A stretch of DNA of 64,000 nucleotides from Planctomycetota bacterium (GTDB lineage: Bacteria > Planctomycetota > Planctomycetia > Isosphaerales > Isosphaeraceae): NCBI GenBank assembly GCA_021791715.1, contig JAJYWB010000007.1, positions 59,494 through 123,493 of the forward strand. Direction: 5' to 3'. Shown here one piece after another: positions 48,247 to 56,657 of this stretch; position 1 is the stretch's first letter, and each line of letters begins with the position of its first letter. The translations under genes and the position numbers were made by a program. The notes below the pieces were generated by a model. That model saw nothing but the letters and a program-made list of their open reading frames with translations, was not told where the DNA came from and made no database searches.

Positions 48247-49587
48247 ATGAAGACGAAGAACGACCGGGCGTCGCGACGCGATTTTATCAAAGGATCGTTG
48301 GCCGCGACGGCTACGGCGGGCGCGGCGTTCGCGTTCCCCACGGTGATCCCGGCGCGGGCGCTCGGCCGTGCCGCGGTCGCCGCCGCGAACGAACGGATCA
48401 CGCTCGGCGTGATCGGCGTCGGCCCGCGTTGCACCTACGACCTCAAAAGCATGCTCACGCTCGCCGACGTCCAGTGCGTCGCGATCTGCGACGTTCAGGA
48501 GACCCGGCGCGAAGCCGCCAAAAAACTCGTCAATGAACATTACAAAAATCAAGATTGCGTCGTCTTTCGCGATTTTCGCGAGCTCCTGGCGCGTAAAGAT
48601 ATCGACACGGTCTTGATCGCCACCGGCGACCGCTGGCACGCCCCCGCGTCGATCCTCGCCGCCGAGGCCGGCAAAGACGTTTACAGCGAAAAACCGTGCG
48701 GGCTCACGATCGCGTACTGCCAGGCGCTCGCCGATACGATCAAGAAAACGGGGCGAGTTTTCCAGGCGGGAACGCAACGTCGCAGCGTCCCCAACTTCCA
48801 GGCCGCGATCGAACTGGCGCATAGCGGCAAGCTCGGCAAAATCCACACGCTCTTCGCATCGGTTTATACTCCCTCGCTCAACAATTCATGGCTCCCCGGC
48901 GAGCAAACTCCTCCCAAGAATCAGGTCGACTGGGATCTTTGGCTCGGCCCGGCGCCCTGGCGCCCCTACAACCACTCGTACGTTTCGGGAGGTTGGCGCG
49001 GCTACTACGATTTCGATTCGGGCGCGCGGTTGCTCGATTGGGGCGCGCACACCGTCGATCTTTGTCAGTGGGCGAACAAGGCCGACGACACGATGCCGAT
49101 CACCTATGAAGCGACCGAAAAGAACATCACCGCTCAATACGCTAACGGAGTGAAGCTCGTGCTCGATTTTCTCGAAACTCCGTTCGGCGACCGTCCTGGC
49201 TGGATCAATCATCTCGGCACGTGTCCCGTGCGATTCGTCGGCGACGAGGGGTGGGTTGAAACGGGCGATAGCGGCGAGATCGAGGTTCATCCCGCATCGC
49301 TCAGGAGCGAGCTCAAGCAGCTTACATCCCAGGCGCCGACGACGGGGCTCGACGTCTCGGCGCACGCTCGGAACTTCTTTGATTGCGTGAAATCAAGGGG
49401 CGAGACCGCGGCGAATCCGAGAGTGATGCGTCACTCTCACATCGCGTGCCACGCCGCCGCGCTTTCGTGGATCCTCAAACGCAAGTTGACGATCGACCCG
49501 GTGAAGGAAGAATTCGTGAACGACGACGAGGCGAACGGCCTGCGAAGCCGCTCGGCCCGCGCGCCCTGGCGAACCATCGGAGCATGA
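48247..49587 (+). CDS. TAT-exported Gfo/Idh/MocA oxidoreductase
   Basis: 446 residues from ATG 48247, preceded by CGAAAGGACGAG. Twin-arginine leader SRRDFIKGSLAATATAG, then ITLGVIGVGPRC, VAICDVQ and KDVYSEKPCGLTI with the catalytic Lys. LLDWGAHTVDLCQWANKADD is the conserved later motif. The start of the mature Rossmann fold is typical; a longer upstream frame has no leader features. Its substrate is unknown. With the 44.1 kb and 17 kb genes this is the third member of the family in the window. Confidence 0.93.
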   Translation: MKTKNDRASRRDFIKGSLAATATAGAAFAFPTVIPARALGRAAVAAANERITLGVIGVGPRCTYDLKSMLTLADVQCVAICDVQETRREAAKKLVNEHYKNQDCVVFRDFRELLARKDIDTVLIATGDRWHAPASILAAEAGKDVYSEKPCGLTIAYCQALADTIKKTGRVFQAGTQRRSVPNFQAAIELAHSGKLGKIHTLFASVYTPSLNNSWLPGEQTPPKNQVDWDLWLGPAPWRPYNHSYVSGGWRGYYDFDSGARLLDWGAHTVDLCQWANKADDTMPITYEATEKNITAQYANGVKLVLDFLETPFGDRPGWINHLGTCPVRFVGDEGWVETGDSGEIEVHPASLRSELKQLTSQAPTTGLDVSAHARNFFDCVKSRGETAANPRVMRHSHIACHAAALSWILKRKLTIDPVKEEFVNDDEANGLRSRSARAPWRTIGA

Positions 49588-49631
49588 TTTGTTGATAAGC
49601 AAGGCTTTTCAACAAAGCTTTACTTGATGCG

Positions 49632-49668
49632 ATCAAGCCCCGACGAAGGACGATCTTCGGGGCTTGAT
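49632..49668 (+). terminator. perfect 12-bp hairpin after oxidoreductase
   Basis: ATCAAGCCCCGA (49632-49643) is exactly complementary to TCGGGGCTTGAT (49657-49668) with a 13-base loop. It lies about 45 bases after the stop of the oxidoreductase. No T-run follows, so an intrinsic terminator is likely but not typical. Confidence 0.6.
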
Positions 49669-49862
49669 TGATTCTCAAAGTGTCTTCGTCTGTAACTTCC
49701 AATCGCCTTGAGTGCATTTTTGAAGCGGGATAGTGGACTGCTTTTTTCAGAGCGGGTGTCATGAAATCGGTGAACCGATTCAACAAGCCTGTCGATTTTG
49801 AGCGATCTTGTCGACTCGATTTCAACCCTGGATGTCTGGATTCTATAGCCGAGAGATTCCTT

Positions 49863-50153
49863 ATGAGACCTTCGGAAGCGCTCGAGCTCAAGAGAACCGA
49901 GGTTCGTGAGGCGGCGCTGCGTCATCGAACCGCGAATCCACGAGTTTTCGGCTCGGTGTTGCACGGGACCGACGAGGATGGCGGCGACATCGATCTGTTA
50001 GTCGACGCGCTCCCCGGAGCGACGCTGTTCGACCTTGGTGGACTGCAATTCGAGCTCGAAACGACGCTTGGCGTGTCGGTCGATCTCGTAACGCCGGCCG
50101 ACCTTCCGCCGAAAATTCGCGCCAAGGTGCTCGCCGAGGCGCGACCGATATGA
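49863..50153 (+). CDS. mntA: MntA-type nucleotidyltransferase antitoxin
   Basis: 96 residues from ATG 49863. Minimal nucleotidyltransferase: PRVFGSVLHGTDEDGGDIDL gives the Gly-Ser and Asp-x-Asp catalytic motif, followed by LLVDALPGATLFDLG. In MntA/HepT systems this enzyme AMPylates the toxin on a Tyr and silences it. The stop overlaps the hepT start (ATGA), the standard arrangement. An upstream ATG at 49761 has no family similarity. Confidence 0.92.
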   Translation: MRPSEALELKRTEVREAALRHRTANPRVFGSVLHGTDEDGGDIDLLVDALPGATLFDLGGLQFELETTLGVSVDLVTPADLPPKIRAKVLAEARPI

Positions 50154-50524
50154 CCGATTACCGTCTTCCCGATTATCTCGAACACATGCGACAGGCGGCG
50201 ATCGACGCGTGCGACTTCGTAGAGGGGCTGAGCAAAACCGATTTCCTTGAAGACAAACGCACGCAACAGGCTGTGATTATGAGTCTTATCATCATCGGCG
50301 AGGCTTCGACGAAGATCATGGAGCGGCATCAAGAATTCACTCAATTTCATCCTGAAGTCCCGTGGCGAAGCATGCGAGGAATGCGTAATCGAATCGCACA
50401 TGGCTACTTTGATATCAATCTCGAAGTGGTTTGGGATACCGTCAAGACGGCTCTTCCGCAGCTTCTGAATCAACTTCAAGCCCTCCGACAAGAGACCGAG
50501 AACGATCAAGCTTTGAACGACTAA
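50150..50524 (+). CDS. hepT: HepT-like (DUF86) ribonuclease toxin
   Basis: 124 residues, all-helical. The catalytic and modification motif Arg-x4-His-x-Tyr is complete in MRNRIAHGYFDIN (Arg79, His84, Tyr86). EHMRQAAIDACDFVEGLSK and ERHQEFTQFHPEVPWRSMRG are typical HepT segments. It would cleave RNA when not AMPylated by MntA. Translationally coupled to the upstream antitoxin gene. Confidence 0.93.
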   Translation: MTDYRLPDYLEHMRQAAIDACDFVEGLSKTDFLEDKRTQQAVIMSLIIIGEASTKIMERHQEFTQFHPEVPWRSMRGMRNRIAHGYFDINLEVVWDTVKTALPQLLNQLQALRQETENDQALND

Positions 50525-50525
50525 G

Positions 50526-51447
50526 CGAACCTCCCGGTGAGCCGAAATCCATAACGCCTTGTTCCGGCCGGGCTTACCCTTACGAGCCGGCGTTTTCTTA
50601 TAGGTCCGCGAACTCATATGGGCCGGCGATTTCTCATGGGCCGGCGATTTCTTATGGGAGGGCGAACTCTTATGGGAGGGCGAACCTCCCGGTGAGCCTC
50701 TTTTCAAAATCTCCTCAGTCTCGGGCTTTTTTTCTCTCAATTATCGCACACATCATAAAACGGCTCACCAGGAGGTTCGCCCTGCCAATATCGTCGAATT
50801 CATCATGACATATGATTTTCATGTATATTATATTTGTTTAATATATACGCATGGACGAACTCTCATGAGCCGGCGATTTCTTATGGGAGGGCGAACCTCC
50901 CGGTGAGCCATAATTCATAACGTCTTGTTCCGGTGGGGCTTACCGTTACATGCCTGCGAACTCTCATGGGACCGCGAACTCTTATGGGAGGGCAAACTCT
51001 TATGGGAGGACGAACTCTTATGGGAGGGCGAACCTCCCGGTGAGCCTCTTTTCAGAATCTCCGAAGTCTCGGGCTTTTTTTCTCTCAATTATCGAAAACA
51101 TCATAATTCGGCTCACCAGGAGGTTCGCCCTCCCAATATCGTCGAATTCATCATGACATATGATTTACAAATTTATTATATTTGTTTAAGATATATGCAA
51201 TGGTGAACTCTCATGGGCCGGCGATTTCTTATGGGCCGGCGAACTCTTATGGGAGGGCGAACCTCCCGGTGAGCCGAAATTCATAACGCCTTGTTCCGGT
51301 GGGGATTACACTTACGAGCCGGCGAACTCTTATGGGAGGGCGAACCTCCCGGTGAGCCTCTTTTTCAAAATCTCCGAAGTCTCGGGCTTTTTTTCTCTCA
51401 ATTATCTCACACATCATAAAATGGCTCACCATAAGGTTCGCCCTCCC
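50526..51447. repeat. mosaic of REP-like palindromes in inverted pairs
   Basis: The 25-bp element beginning GGGAGGGCGAACCTCCC and ending GGTGAGCC starts at 50674, 50885, 51022, 51251 and 51334, plus a partial copy at 50526. The reverse-complement form (GGCTCACC...) is at 50762, 51110 and 51423. Three forward/reverse pairs (50674/50762, 51022/51110, 51334/51423) are separated by 63-64 bases that always contain GAAGTCTCGGGC or a close variant followed by a T-run. AT-rich segments (CATGACATATGATT...) also repeat. Further truncated pieces (CGAACTCTTATGGG) lie between. No gene is convincing in this stretch. Confidence 0.9.
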
Positions 51448-51750
51448 GATTTAGGGTTCGCGAAGAAATCAGGTTGACGATGCGGTTTGATAACCGGTTA
51501 GGCGCCGTGTTCGGCGGGCGTAGGCGATATTCCGATGGAACGACGGGCGGAAATGAGAGTCTTCGTCCGTATCTTCACCGCGCCTTGCGCGCATCTTTTG
51601 AGCGAACCGAAGTAGAGATTATACCAATCCGACGCGGAAGCGAGGGTCCGATCAAATGATCAATCAAAAGTTTGCATGATATTATCAAAAGCCCCTCGTT
51701 CGCGCTTCGGGTAGGTAGGACTGCGGCTCAGCCGCTTTAGGCCGGCGGTT
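51448..51750. other. intergenic, no gene seen
   Basis: About 300 bases between the repeat mosaic and the stop of the PIN gene. Open frames here lack protein character. A GCGGCTCAGCCGC palindrome at about 51724 may serve as a transcription stop for the minus-strand toxin gene. Confidence 0.45.
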
Positions 51751-52200
51751 TTAGATCATCGGAATCACGTCGATCGTCCCGGCGAATCGCTGGAAATCGA
51801 TGACATGATGCGTCAACAGCATTCGCAATCCGTGAGCGAGCGTCGTCGCGACGATATTGGCGTCGTGGATTTGCTTACCGCCGATAGGGATCGACCCGAT
51901 TGATTTTAACAATGGATTGGTGACGAGCGGACCGTCCTCGGCGATGAGAAATTGCGATTGAAATCGATGAATATCTGCGATTAAGATAGCCGAGAGAACA
52001 GGCTTTTGAAATGTATGCGATCGAGACATCGTTGCCATATATTCGCGCAAAACCTGCCGACTAATCCAAAGCGGAGCCCCTTGATTCGATAGATCATTGA
52101 GTCGACTTCGAGCGTCGGTGGATACGGGCGCCGAGATCGAATTCGCGAAGACCAGGACGTTGGTGTCGATGAAAAGCGGTTCAGCGAGAGGGTTCGTCAT
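51751..52200 (-). CDS. PIN-domain toxin (VapC-like)
   Basis: 149 residues from ATG 52200. PLFIDTNVLVFANS carries the first PIN acidic residue, LWISRQVLREYMATMSR the conserved Glu helix, and IGGKQIHDANIVATTLAHGL the Asp pair. PIN toxins are Mg-dependent ribonucleases acting on tRNA, rRNA or mRNA. The gene overlaps the end of the antitoxin gene by 20 bases, as expected for a toxin-antitoxin operon. Confidence 0.87.
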   Translation of the reverse strand: MTNPLAEPLFIDTNVLVFANSISAPVSTDARSRLNDLSNQGAPLWISRQVLREYMATMSRSHTFQKPVLSAILIADIHRFQSQFLIAEDGPLVTNPLLKSIGSIPIGGKQIHDANIVATTLAHGLRMLLTHHVIDFQRFAGTIDVIPMI

Positions 52201-52399
52201 AAATCTCCTCGCGTCTCGCTGTGAACGCCTCGGGCCAAGGACCCAAATCGTGCGAAGCAAGAACCAATCGCGTCGGTTTTTGCGATGAATCTTCGATCAT
52301 AACGACGACGTCGTATTCTCCGGGAGGGGTGTCGGCCGGCAACCGAATCACCCCTGCGCCGTTTTCGTCGACCGTCACGCGCGTTGGGATGGTTTTCAT
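52181..52399 (-). CDS. antitoxin of the PIN-domain toxin
   Basis: 72 residues from ATG 52399. MKTIPTRVTVDENGAGVIRL then PADTPPGEYDVVVMIED is a small beta-rich AbrB/MazE-like fold frequently found in front of PIN toxins. The C-terminus (AFTARREEIYDEPSR) is probably the toxin-binding tail. It would bind the operon's own promoter as well as the toxin. Confidence 0.75.
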   Translation of the reverse strand: MKTIPTRVTVDENGAGVIRLPADTPPGEYDVVVMIEDSSQKPTRLVLASHDLGPWPEAFTARREEIYDEPSR

Positions 52400-52779
52400 C
52401 AGAATCGCCCCCAATCGACGCTGTATCGGCGCCCCGCGTCTTCAGATCGTTCGTGAAATCCGACTACGCTCAATCCTTGATTACCCCTTTACGCGGCCGA
52501 CCGCATTCACTCGTTCCAGCTTGCCGGAAATCGCATTGATCGTCGAGAGGATCGGTCGTTTTGGACGCGAATGGATCTTCGAGAGCGCGACACGTAGTAT
52601 GAATCTGATCCCTGCGAATCGGATGAATCCGATCAGCTTCTTGGGATCTCGCTCTTTATCTTCTGGATTGGAATGGATTTAGACGACAACCGGTCTTTAG
52701 TGATTTGAATTAAAGGACTTATGGTTTAAGCAGGATTGATCCTGTTTGTTTTAAGATCCTGCCCGGCCAGTGGGTCAAA
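52400..52779. other. intergenic, no gene seen
   Basis: 380 bases upstream of the antitoxin gene. The first part should hold its promoter. No element recognised. AT content rises towards 52700. Confidence 0.4.
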
Positions 52780-53001
52780 ATGGATGACGGCAATCAGAAA
52801 GATGTCGAAGATAGATTTCAATTATGTTCTGGCGATCTACCGAAGATGCCTGTGAATATAGACACTTTGAGTGAATTCATGAGATCTAAAACATTTACAT
52901 TTAGGGATTTAGACGTTGAGGTGGACCATTTCTGGATTTGCGCATTTTCTTGTTGTCCAATAAATACCTCTCTCCGAATTGAATATCATCCTGATATCTA
53001 A
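52780..53001 (+). CDS. small hypothetical protein, possibly a gene fragment
   Basis: 73 residues: MDDGNQKDVEDRFQLCSGDL, then VNIDTLSEFMRSKTFTFRDL and a short C-terminus ending EYHPDI. Downstream on the same strand, after stops, another frame (about 53045-53210) reads as protein-like text (YHEDAKVFISDRSVEKFIF and FSQLSREGYSLELNDE). One longer gene may therefore have been broken by point changes. Base composition is more AT-rich than the core of the window. Family unknown. Confidence 0.35.
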   Translation: MDDGNQKDVEDRFQLCSGDLPKMPVNIDTLSEFMRSKTFTFRDLDVEVDHFWICAFSCCPINTSLRIEYHPDI

Positions 53002-53182
53002 CTCCTACTGAAAACTGGGATCCAACGATTTGATGGATGATATCACGAGGATGCCAAAGTCTTCATCTCGGACCGTTCTGTCGAAAAATTTATTTTTTTA
53101 CGAACAATCAAAACAGATCGAGCGAATCTAGAAAAGCTGGGATTTTCTCAGTTGTCAAGAGAAGGTTATTCGTTGGAGCTAA

Positions 53183-53515
53183 ATGATGAAACTCGAGAGA
53201 CCGATCCTTCTGGGCCATGCCGCCTTGATTGGTTTCCTCATTATTGCTTCACAAGCGTATGCTGACGCTCGAAGCGATGTTCGATTGATTCAGAGATTCG
53301 ACAATCAAAACCGCCGGATTGTCTATCTCGTCAACTACGGAGAACGACCTGTTCAGACGACCGTTACGGTTGTTTATTACCATAACGGCAACATCTCGGG
53401 TCAACGCGACATCTTTCTTCGTATCGAACCTAAACAAGAATCCTTGATTGGAGGATATCCTTCCTCGATCTTCGATGATGCGAAGTACTTTATCAAGGCC
53501 GCTTACTATCCTTGA
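53183..53515 (+). CDS. small secreted hypothetical protein
   Basis: 110 residues. Signal peptide PILLGHAALIGFLIIASQAY-A, then a beta-rich region (RFDNQNRRIVYLVNYGERPV, TTVTVVYYHNGNISGQRDIF) that resembles a small immunoglobulin-like or beta-sandwich module. No family recognised. It overlaps the protein-like debris frame that precedes it. Confidence 0.5.
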   Translation: MMKLERPILLGHAALIGFLIIASQAYADARSDVRLIQRFDNQNRRIVYLVNYGERPVQTTVTVVYYHNGNISGQRDIFLRIEPKQESLIGGYPSSIFDDAKYFIKAAYYP

Positions 53516-53617
53516 GCGACCAACGCAAATCCACTGATGGCGTCGTCGTCACGTCGTTGATGAAAAAATTAGCACACGATCGACGACGCCTCCAATATCA
53601 AGAATTCAAGTAAGCCT

Positions 53618-54183
53618 TCAGACGATTTCAGCGATTTTTTTCGGCAAGGAAGGTAGAAGGCCGGTTTTCAGATAAGTACGAATCGCATCGAGAACCGCCG
53701 AGATTGGATTGTATCCGCGTTGCTTCAAGGTCCGAAATACACTCATCAAAACCGACTGCGTTTCCGCTCCGTCGTCGCTGCCGTTCGCAAAACTGTTCTT
53801 TCGCATCATCACGGCCGGTCGGATTTCTCGCTCGGCATGATTATTATCAGACGGTACATCGATATGATCCAGGAAAGTGAATAGCTCGGATTCGTGACGC
53901 CGCAGCCGTTTCACCAAGCGCTGCGCATGCTTGTTCTCCCAAGATTTTTCCAAAAGGTCGTGCAGCCTTTTCCGCAAACGGTCGCGTTTCGATGCGAATT
54001 GCTCCTCGGACAATTCGCGTCGAAGCTTGCTTAGACGTATTGAATCGCGGATCAATCGCTTCAACAGCTTGGAAAATTTAGGCCAGTCGCCCCCGGGATT
54101 GTGATAATGTTGGGTCTGTTTCAAATCGCGGAGCAGGTGCGGAAGGCATTTCTGCTTCCGCGCGCAGACGACCGCGTTTGTGG
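53618..54183 (-). pseudogene. IS66-family transposase, C-terminal fragment
   Basis: About 188 codons read TNAVVCARKQKCLPHLLRDL, KRLRRHESELFTFLDHIDVP, then SDNNHAEREIRPAVMMRKNS and the Asn-Pro ending of IS66 transposases; the catalytic Glu lies in the NNHAERE motif. The N-terminal two thirds are missing. The reading frame is cut exactly where the terminal repeat of the IS21-family element begins (54184), so the IS21 insertion or a later deletion removed the rest. Confidence 0.85.
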
Positions 54184-55233
54184 GGCGACACTAAAACTGA
54201 CCCCCCTTTGACTGTACTATCCCACACTACCTTAGCCCCTGAACCTAGTGAACAACACGACGACTCGTAGACCCCTTCTGTTCATTCTCCTCCTTCCCAC
54301 TCTCATCGGTCTCCTTGCCCAAATTCCTCAGTCCTGAAAGGATCAAGCCCGCCTTGCGCTTCTCACGCTATCGATAACTCTCTCCGTTGATCGTCAACGT
54401 GTGACTGTGATGCAACAAACGATCCAAGATCGCCGTCGCCAAAACCTCGTCGCCGAATACCGTTCCCCATTCCGATACCCGCTGAATCGTCGTGATCAGC
54501 ATGCTCCCACGCTCGTAACGACGATTCACCAACTGAAAAAACAGTCGGCCGGCGAGCCGCTCGAACGGAAGATATCCCAATTCGTCGACGATCAAAAGCC
54601 GAGGCTTGGAAAACTCGCTCTACTTCAACTCGAGCGACCCCTCTGACTCGCCCTTCGAAAGCGACGCCGGCAACCCCATCGCGGTGATGAATCGCACCGT
54701 GTGGCCTTGCTCGACGATCTTCCTCCCCAGCCCGACCGCCAGGCGACAATTCCCCACCCCTCGAGATCCAAACTTGATCGAGTTCTCGCTATTCGAAATG
54801 AATTGACCGCTCGACGAGTCCCGAATCAACCATTCTTCGACCGCACTCTGAAAGCCGAAATCGAAGTCGTCAAGCGTTCGAACGCACGGAAAATGCGCGA
54901 TCTGGAGCCCCATCCGCACGCGTTTACTCCGCTTCGATTCGACATGGATGCCGAGAACCTCGTCGAGAAACTCAAGCTATGTCCAATCGTTACAGGCCGC
55001 TTCGGACAAAAGCGTAGGAGGAATATCCCACAAGTGGATTTGAATGTTCGTCGTACCAATCCACGACCTCGGCAGAGATCATCCTTCCGTCCTCCTGGAG
55101 AGAACGCGGAAGAGACTGGGGCAATCCTTTGTGAACCTCCCGCGGGTCATTCAGGTTGGACATATTCGAGCTGAGACTATCTATAAGAACCTCGGTATAA
55201 GATCTGGAGGGGGTCGGCAGTTTTAGTGTCGCC
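54184..55233. mobile_element. internally deleted IS21-family element
   Basis: The left end GGCGACACTAAAACTGACCC (54184) and the right end, ending ...GTTTTAGTGTCGCC (55233), are near-perfect inverted repeats. Only about 1,050 bp lie between them, compared with about 2-2.5 kb for intact IS21 elements. Only a broken istB is recognisable; istA is essentially lost. The element abuts the truncated IS66 transposase. It is immobile unless helped in trans. Confidence 0.75.
54368..55012 (-). pseudogene. istB-like ATPase pseudogene
   Basis: Minus-strand pieces match IstB in order. The N-terminal LSEAACNDWT is followed by an in-frame TAG and LEFLDEVLGIHVESKRSKR. Next come CVRTLDDFDFGFQSAVEEWL and a degenerate Walker A, GSRGVGNC instead of GPPGVGKT. 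After a frame change near 54600 it continues MIVDELGYLPFERLAGRLFF, QLVNRRYERGSMLITT and AILDRLLHHSHTLTINGESY. A premature stop, a frameshift and loss of the Walker Lys show long-term decay. Confidence 0.85.
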
Positions 55234-55321
55234 AAGAGGGTCATTTTTAGTGTAGACAGACAGTCTCAGGTGGGTACAATAGCTATATTACTCTGAACAG
55301 AGGCTAATCGTGAGATCATTT

Positions 55322-56651
55322 CCAGAACTGTCCGGCTAACGGCTTAGGGGGCATCCGTAACTCCTTTTAGGTCAATGAGTTAGTGCACAGAATGATTCCG
55401 CACGATATCCAATCGAGTCGACAAAGTCTACCCTTTGGCTTTTGCCCCAAAAGCTGGAGGATGACTCATGGACTCGGGAAAGCTCGTCTTCGCTCAACTC
55501 ATGGACTTCATTCCAAGGCACGATTTCGACGCGTGTGTAAAACGTTACGGTGGAGATAGTCGATCACGCGGATTCACTTGTCGGGATCAGTTTTTATCAT
55601 TGGCGTTTGCGCAATTAACATTTCGAGAAAGCCTTCGAGATATCGAGACTTGTCTTCGATCATTCTCGTCAAAGCTCTATCATGCGGGATTTCGTGGAAA
55701 GGTATCGAGGAGTACGTTATCGGATGCCAACCGCGCTCACGATTGGAGGATATATGCGGATTTTGCTCAAGTACTGATTGATCGAGCACGAAAGATTTAT
55801 GCTAACGAACCGTTCGGCGTCGAGATGGAACAGTCAGTCTATGCTCTCGATAGCACCACTATCGACCTCTGTTTAAGTCTGTTCCCCTGGGCGAGGTTTC
55901 GTCGTCGCAAAGCTGCCGTAAAGCTGCACACACTTTTGGATTTGAGGGGAAATATCCCAACTTTCGTGCGGATTACCGACGGTAAAACCCATGACGTGAC
56001 GGTTCTAGATCATCTACCGATTATGCCGGGAGCTTTCTATGTGATGGATCGTGGATATGTAGACTTTCTACGTCTTTATAGATTTAAGACATGTTCTGCA
56101 TTCTTCGTCACAAGAGCCAAACGTGGACTTGATTTCACCCGACGCGTTCGTCGGAAAGTCGACAAGACGACGGGCTTGCGGAGCGATCAGACTATCGTAC
56201 TGGCGGGTCCTAAATCTTCACGGCTATACCCTGACCCGCTACGTCGTGTCGTTTATTACGACGACGAGAATGATCGAAGGTTCGTATTCCTGACCAACAA
56301 CTTTGACCTTCCGGCGCCAACTATCGCAAAACTCTACAAATGTCGATGGCAGATCGAGTTGTTTTTCAAATGGATCAAGCAAAACCTGCACATCAAATCT
56401 TTTTATGGGACTTCTGACAATGCGGTACGAACTCAGGTGTGGATTGCCATCAGCGTTTACGTCCTCGTGGCGCTCGTCAAGAAGGAACTTGGCATCGAAC
56501 GCAGCCTAGGCGAAATGATGCAAATTCTCAGCCTCACGCTCTTCGAGAAAACCCCTATTTTTCAAGCCTTTTGCGATCCAAAACCGCAAGATCCGGAACC
56601 CCCTCGCTCTAACCAGTTGAATTTATTCGACTTATAGCCGGACAGTTCTGG
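55322..56651 (+). mobile_element. complete IS4-family insertion sequence with target duplication
   Basis: CCAGAACTGTCCGGCTA (55322-55338) is mirrored by TAGCCGGACAGTTCTGG ending at 56651. Both ends are flanked by the direct repeat ATCATTT (55315-55321 and 56652-56658), a 7-bp target-site duplication. The 1,330-bp element holds a single uninterrupted transposase gene, so it may still be active. The right-hand target copy overlaps the last base of the ATPase stop codon. Confidence 0.9.
55468..56637 (+). CDS. IS4-family transposase
   Basis: 389 residues from ATG 55468 with GGAGGATG upstream. An N-terminal helical domain (FAQLMDFIPRHDFDACVKRY and RDQFLSLAFAQLTFRESLRD) precedes the DDE domain: YALDSTTIDLCLSLFPWARF (first Asp), FYVMDRGYVDFLRLY (second Asp) and YKCRWQIELFFKWIKQNL, the YREK signature with the catalytic Glu. 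Full length with no stop codons or frameshifts. Confidence 0.96.
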   Translation: MDSGKLVFAQLMDFIPRHDFDACVKRYGGDSRSRGFTCRDQFLSLAFAQLTFRESLRDIETCLRSFSSKLYHAGFRGKVSRSTLSDANRAHDWRIYADFAQVLIDRARKIYANEPFGVEMEQSVYALDSTTIDLCLSLFPWARFRRRKAAVKLHTLLDLRGNIPTFVRITDGKTHDVTVLDHLPIMPGAFYVMDRGYVDFLRLYRFKTCSAFFVTRAKRGLDFTRRVRRKVDKTTGLRSDQTIVLAGPKSSRLYPDPLRRVVYYDDENDRRFVFLTNNFDLPAPTIAKLYKCRWQIELFFKWIKQNLHIKSFYGTSDNAVRTQVWIAISVYVLVALVKKELGIERSLGEMMQILSLTLFEKTPIFQAFCDPKPQDPEPPRSNQLNLFDL

Positions 56652-56657
56652 ATCATT

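Noticed and set aside
49761..49862. Longer MntA starting at 49761
   Set aside because: The extra 34 residues have no similarity to the minimal nucleotidyltransferases, which begin close to ATG 49863.
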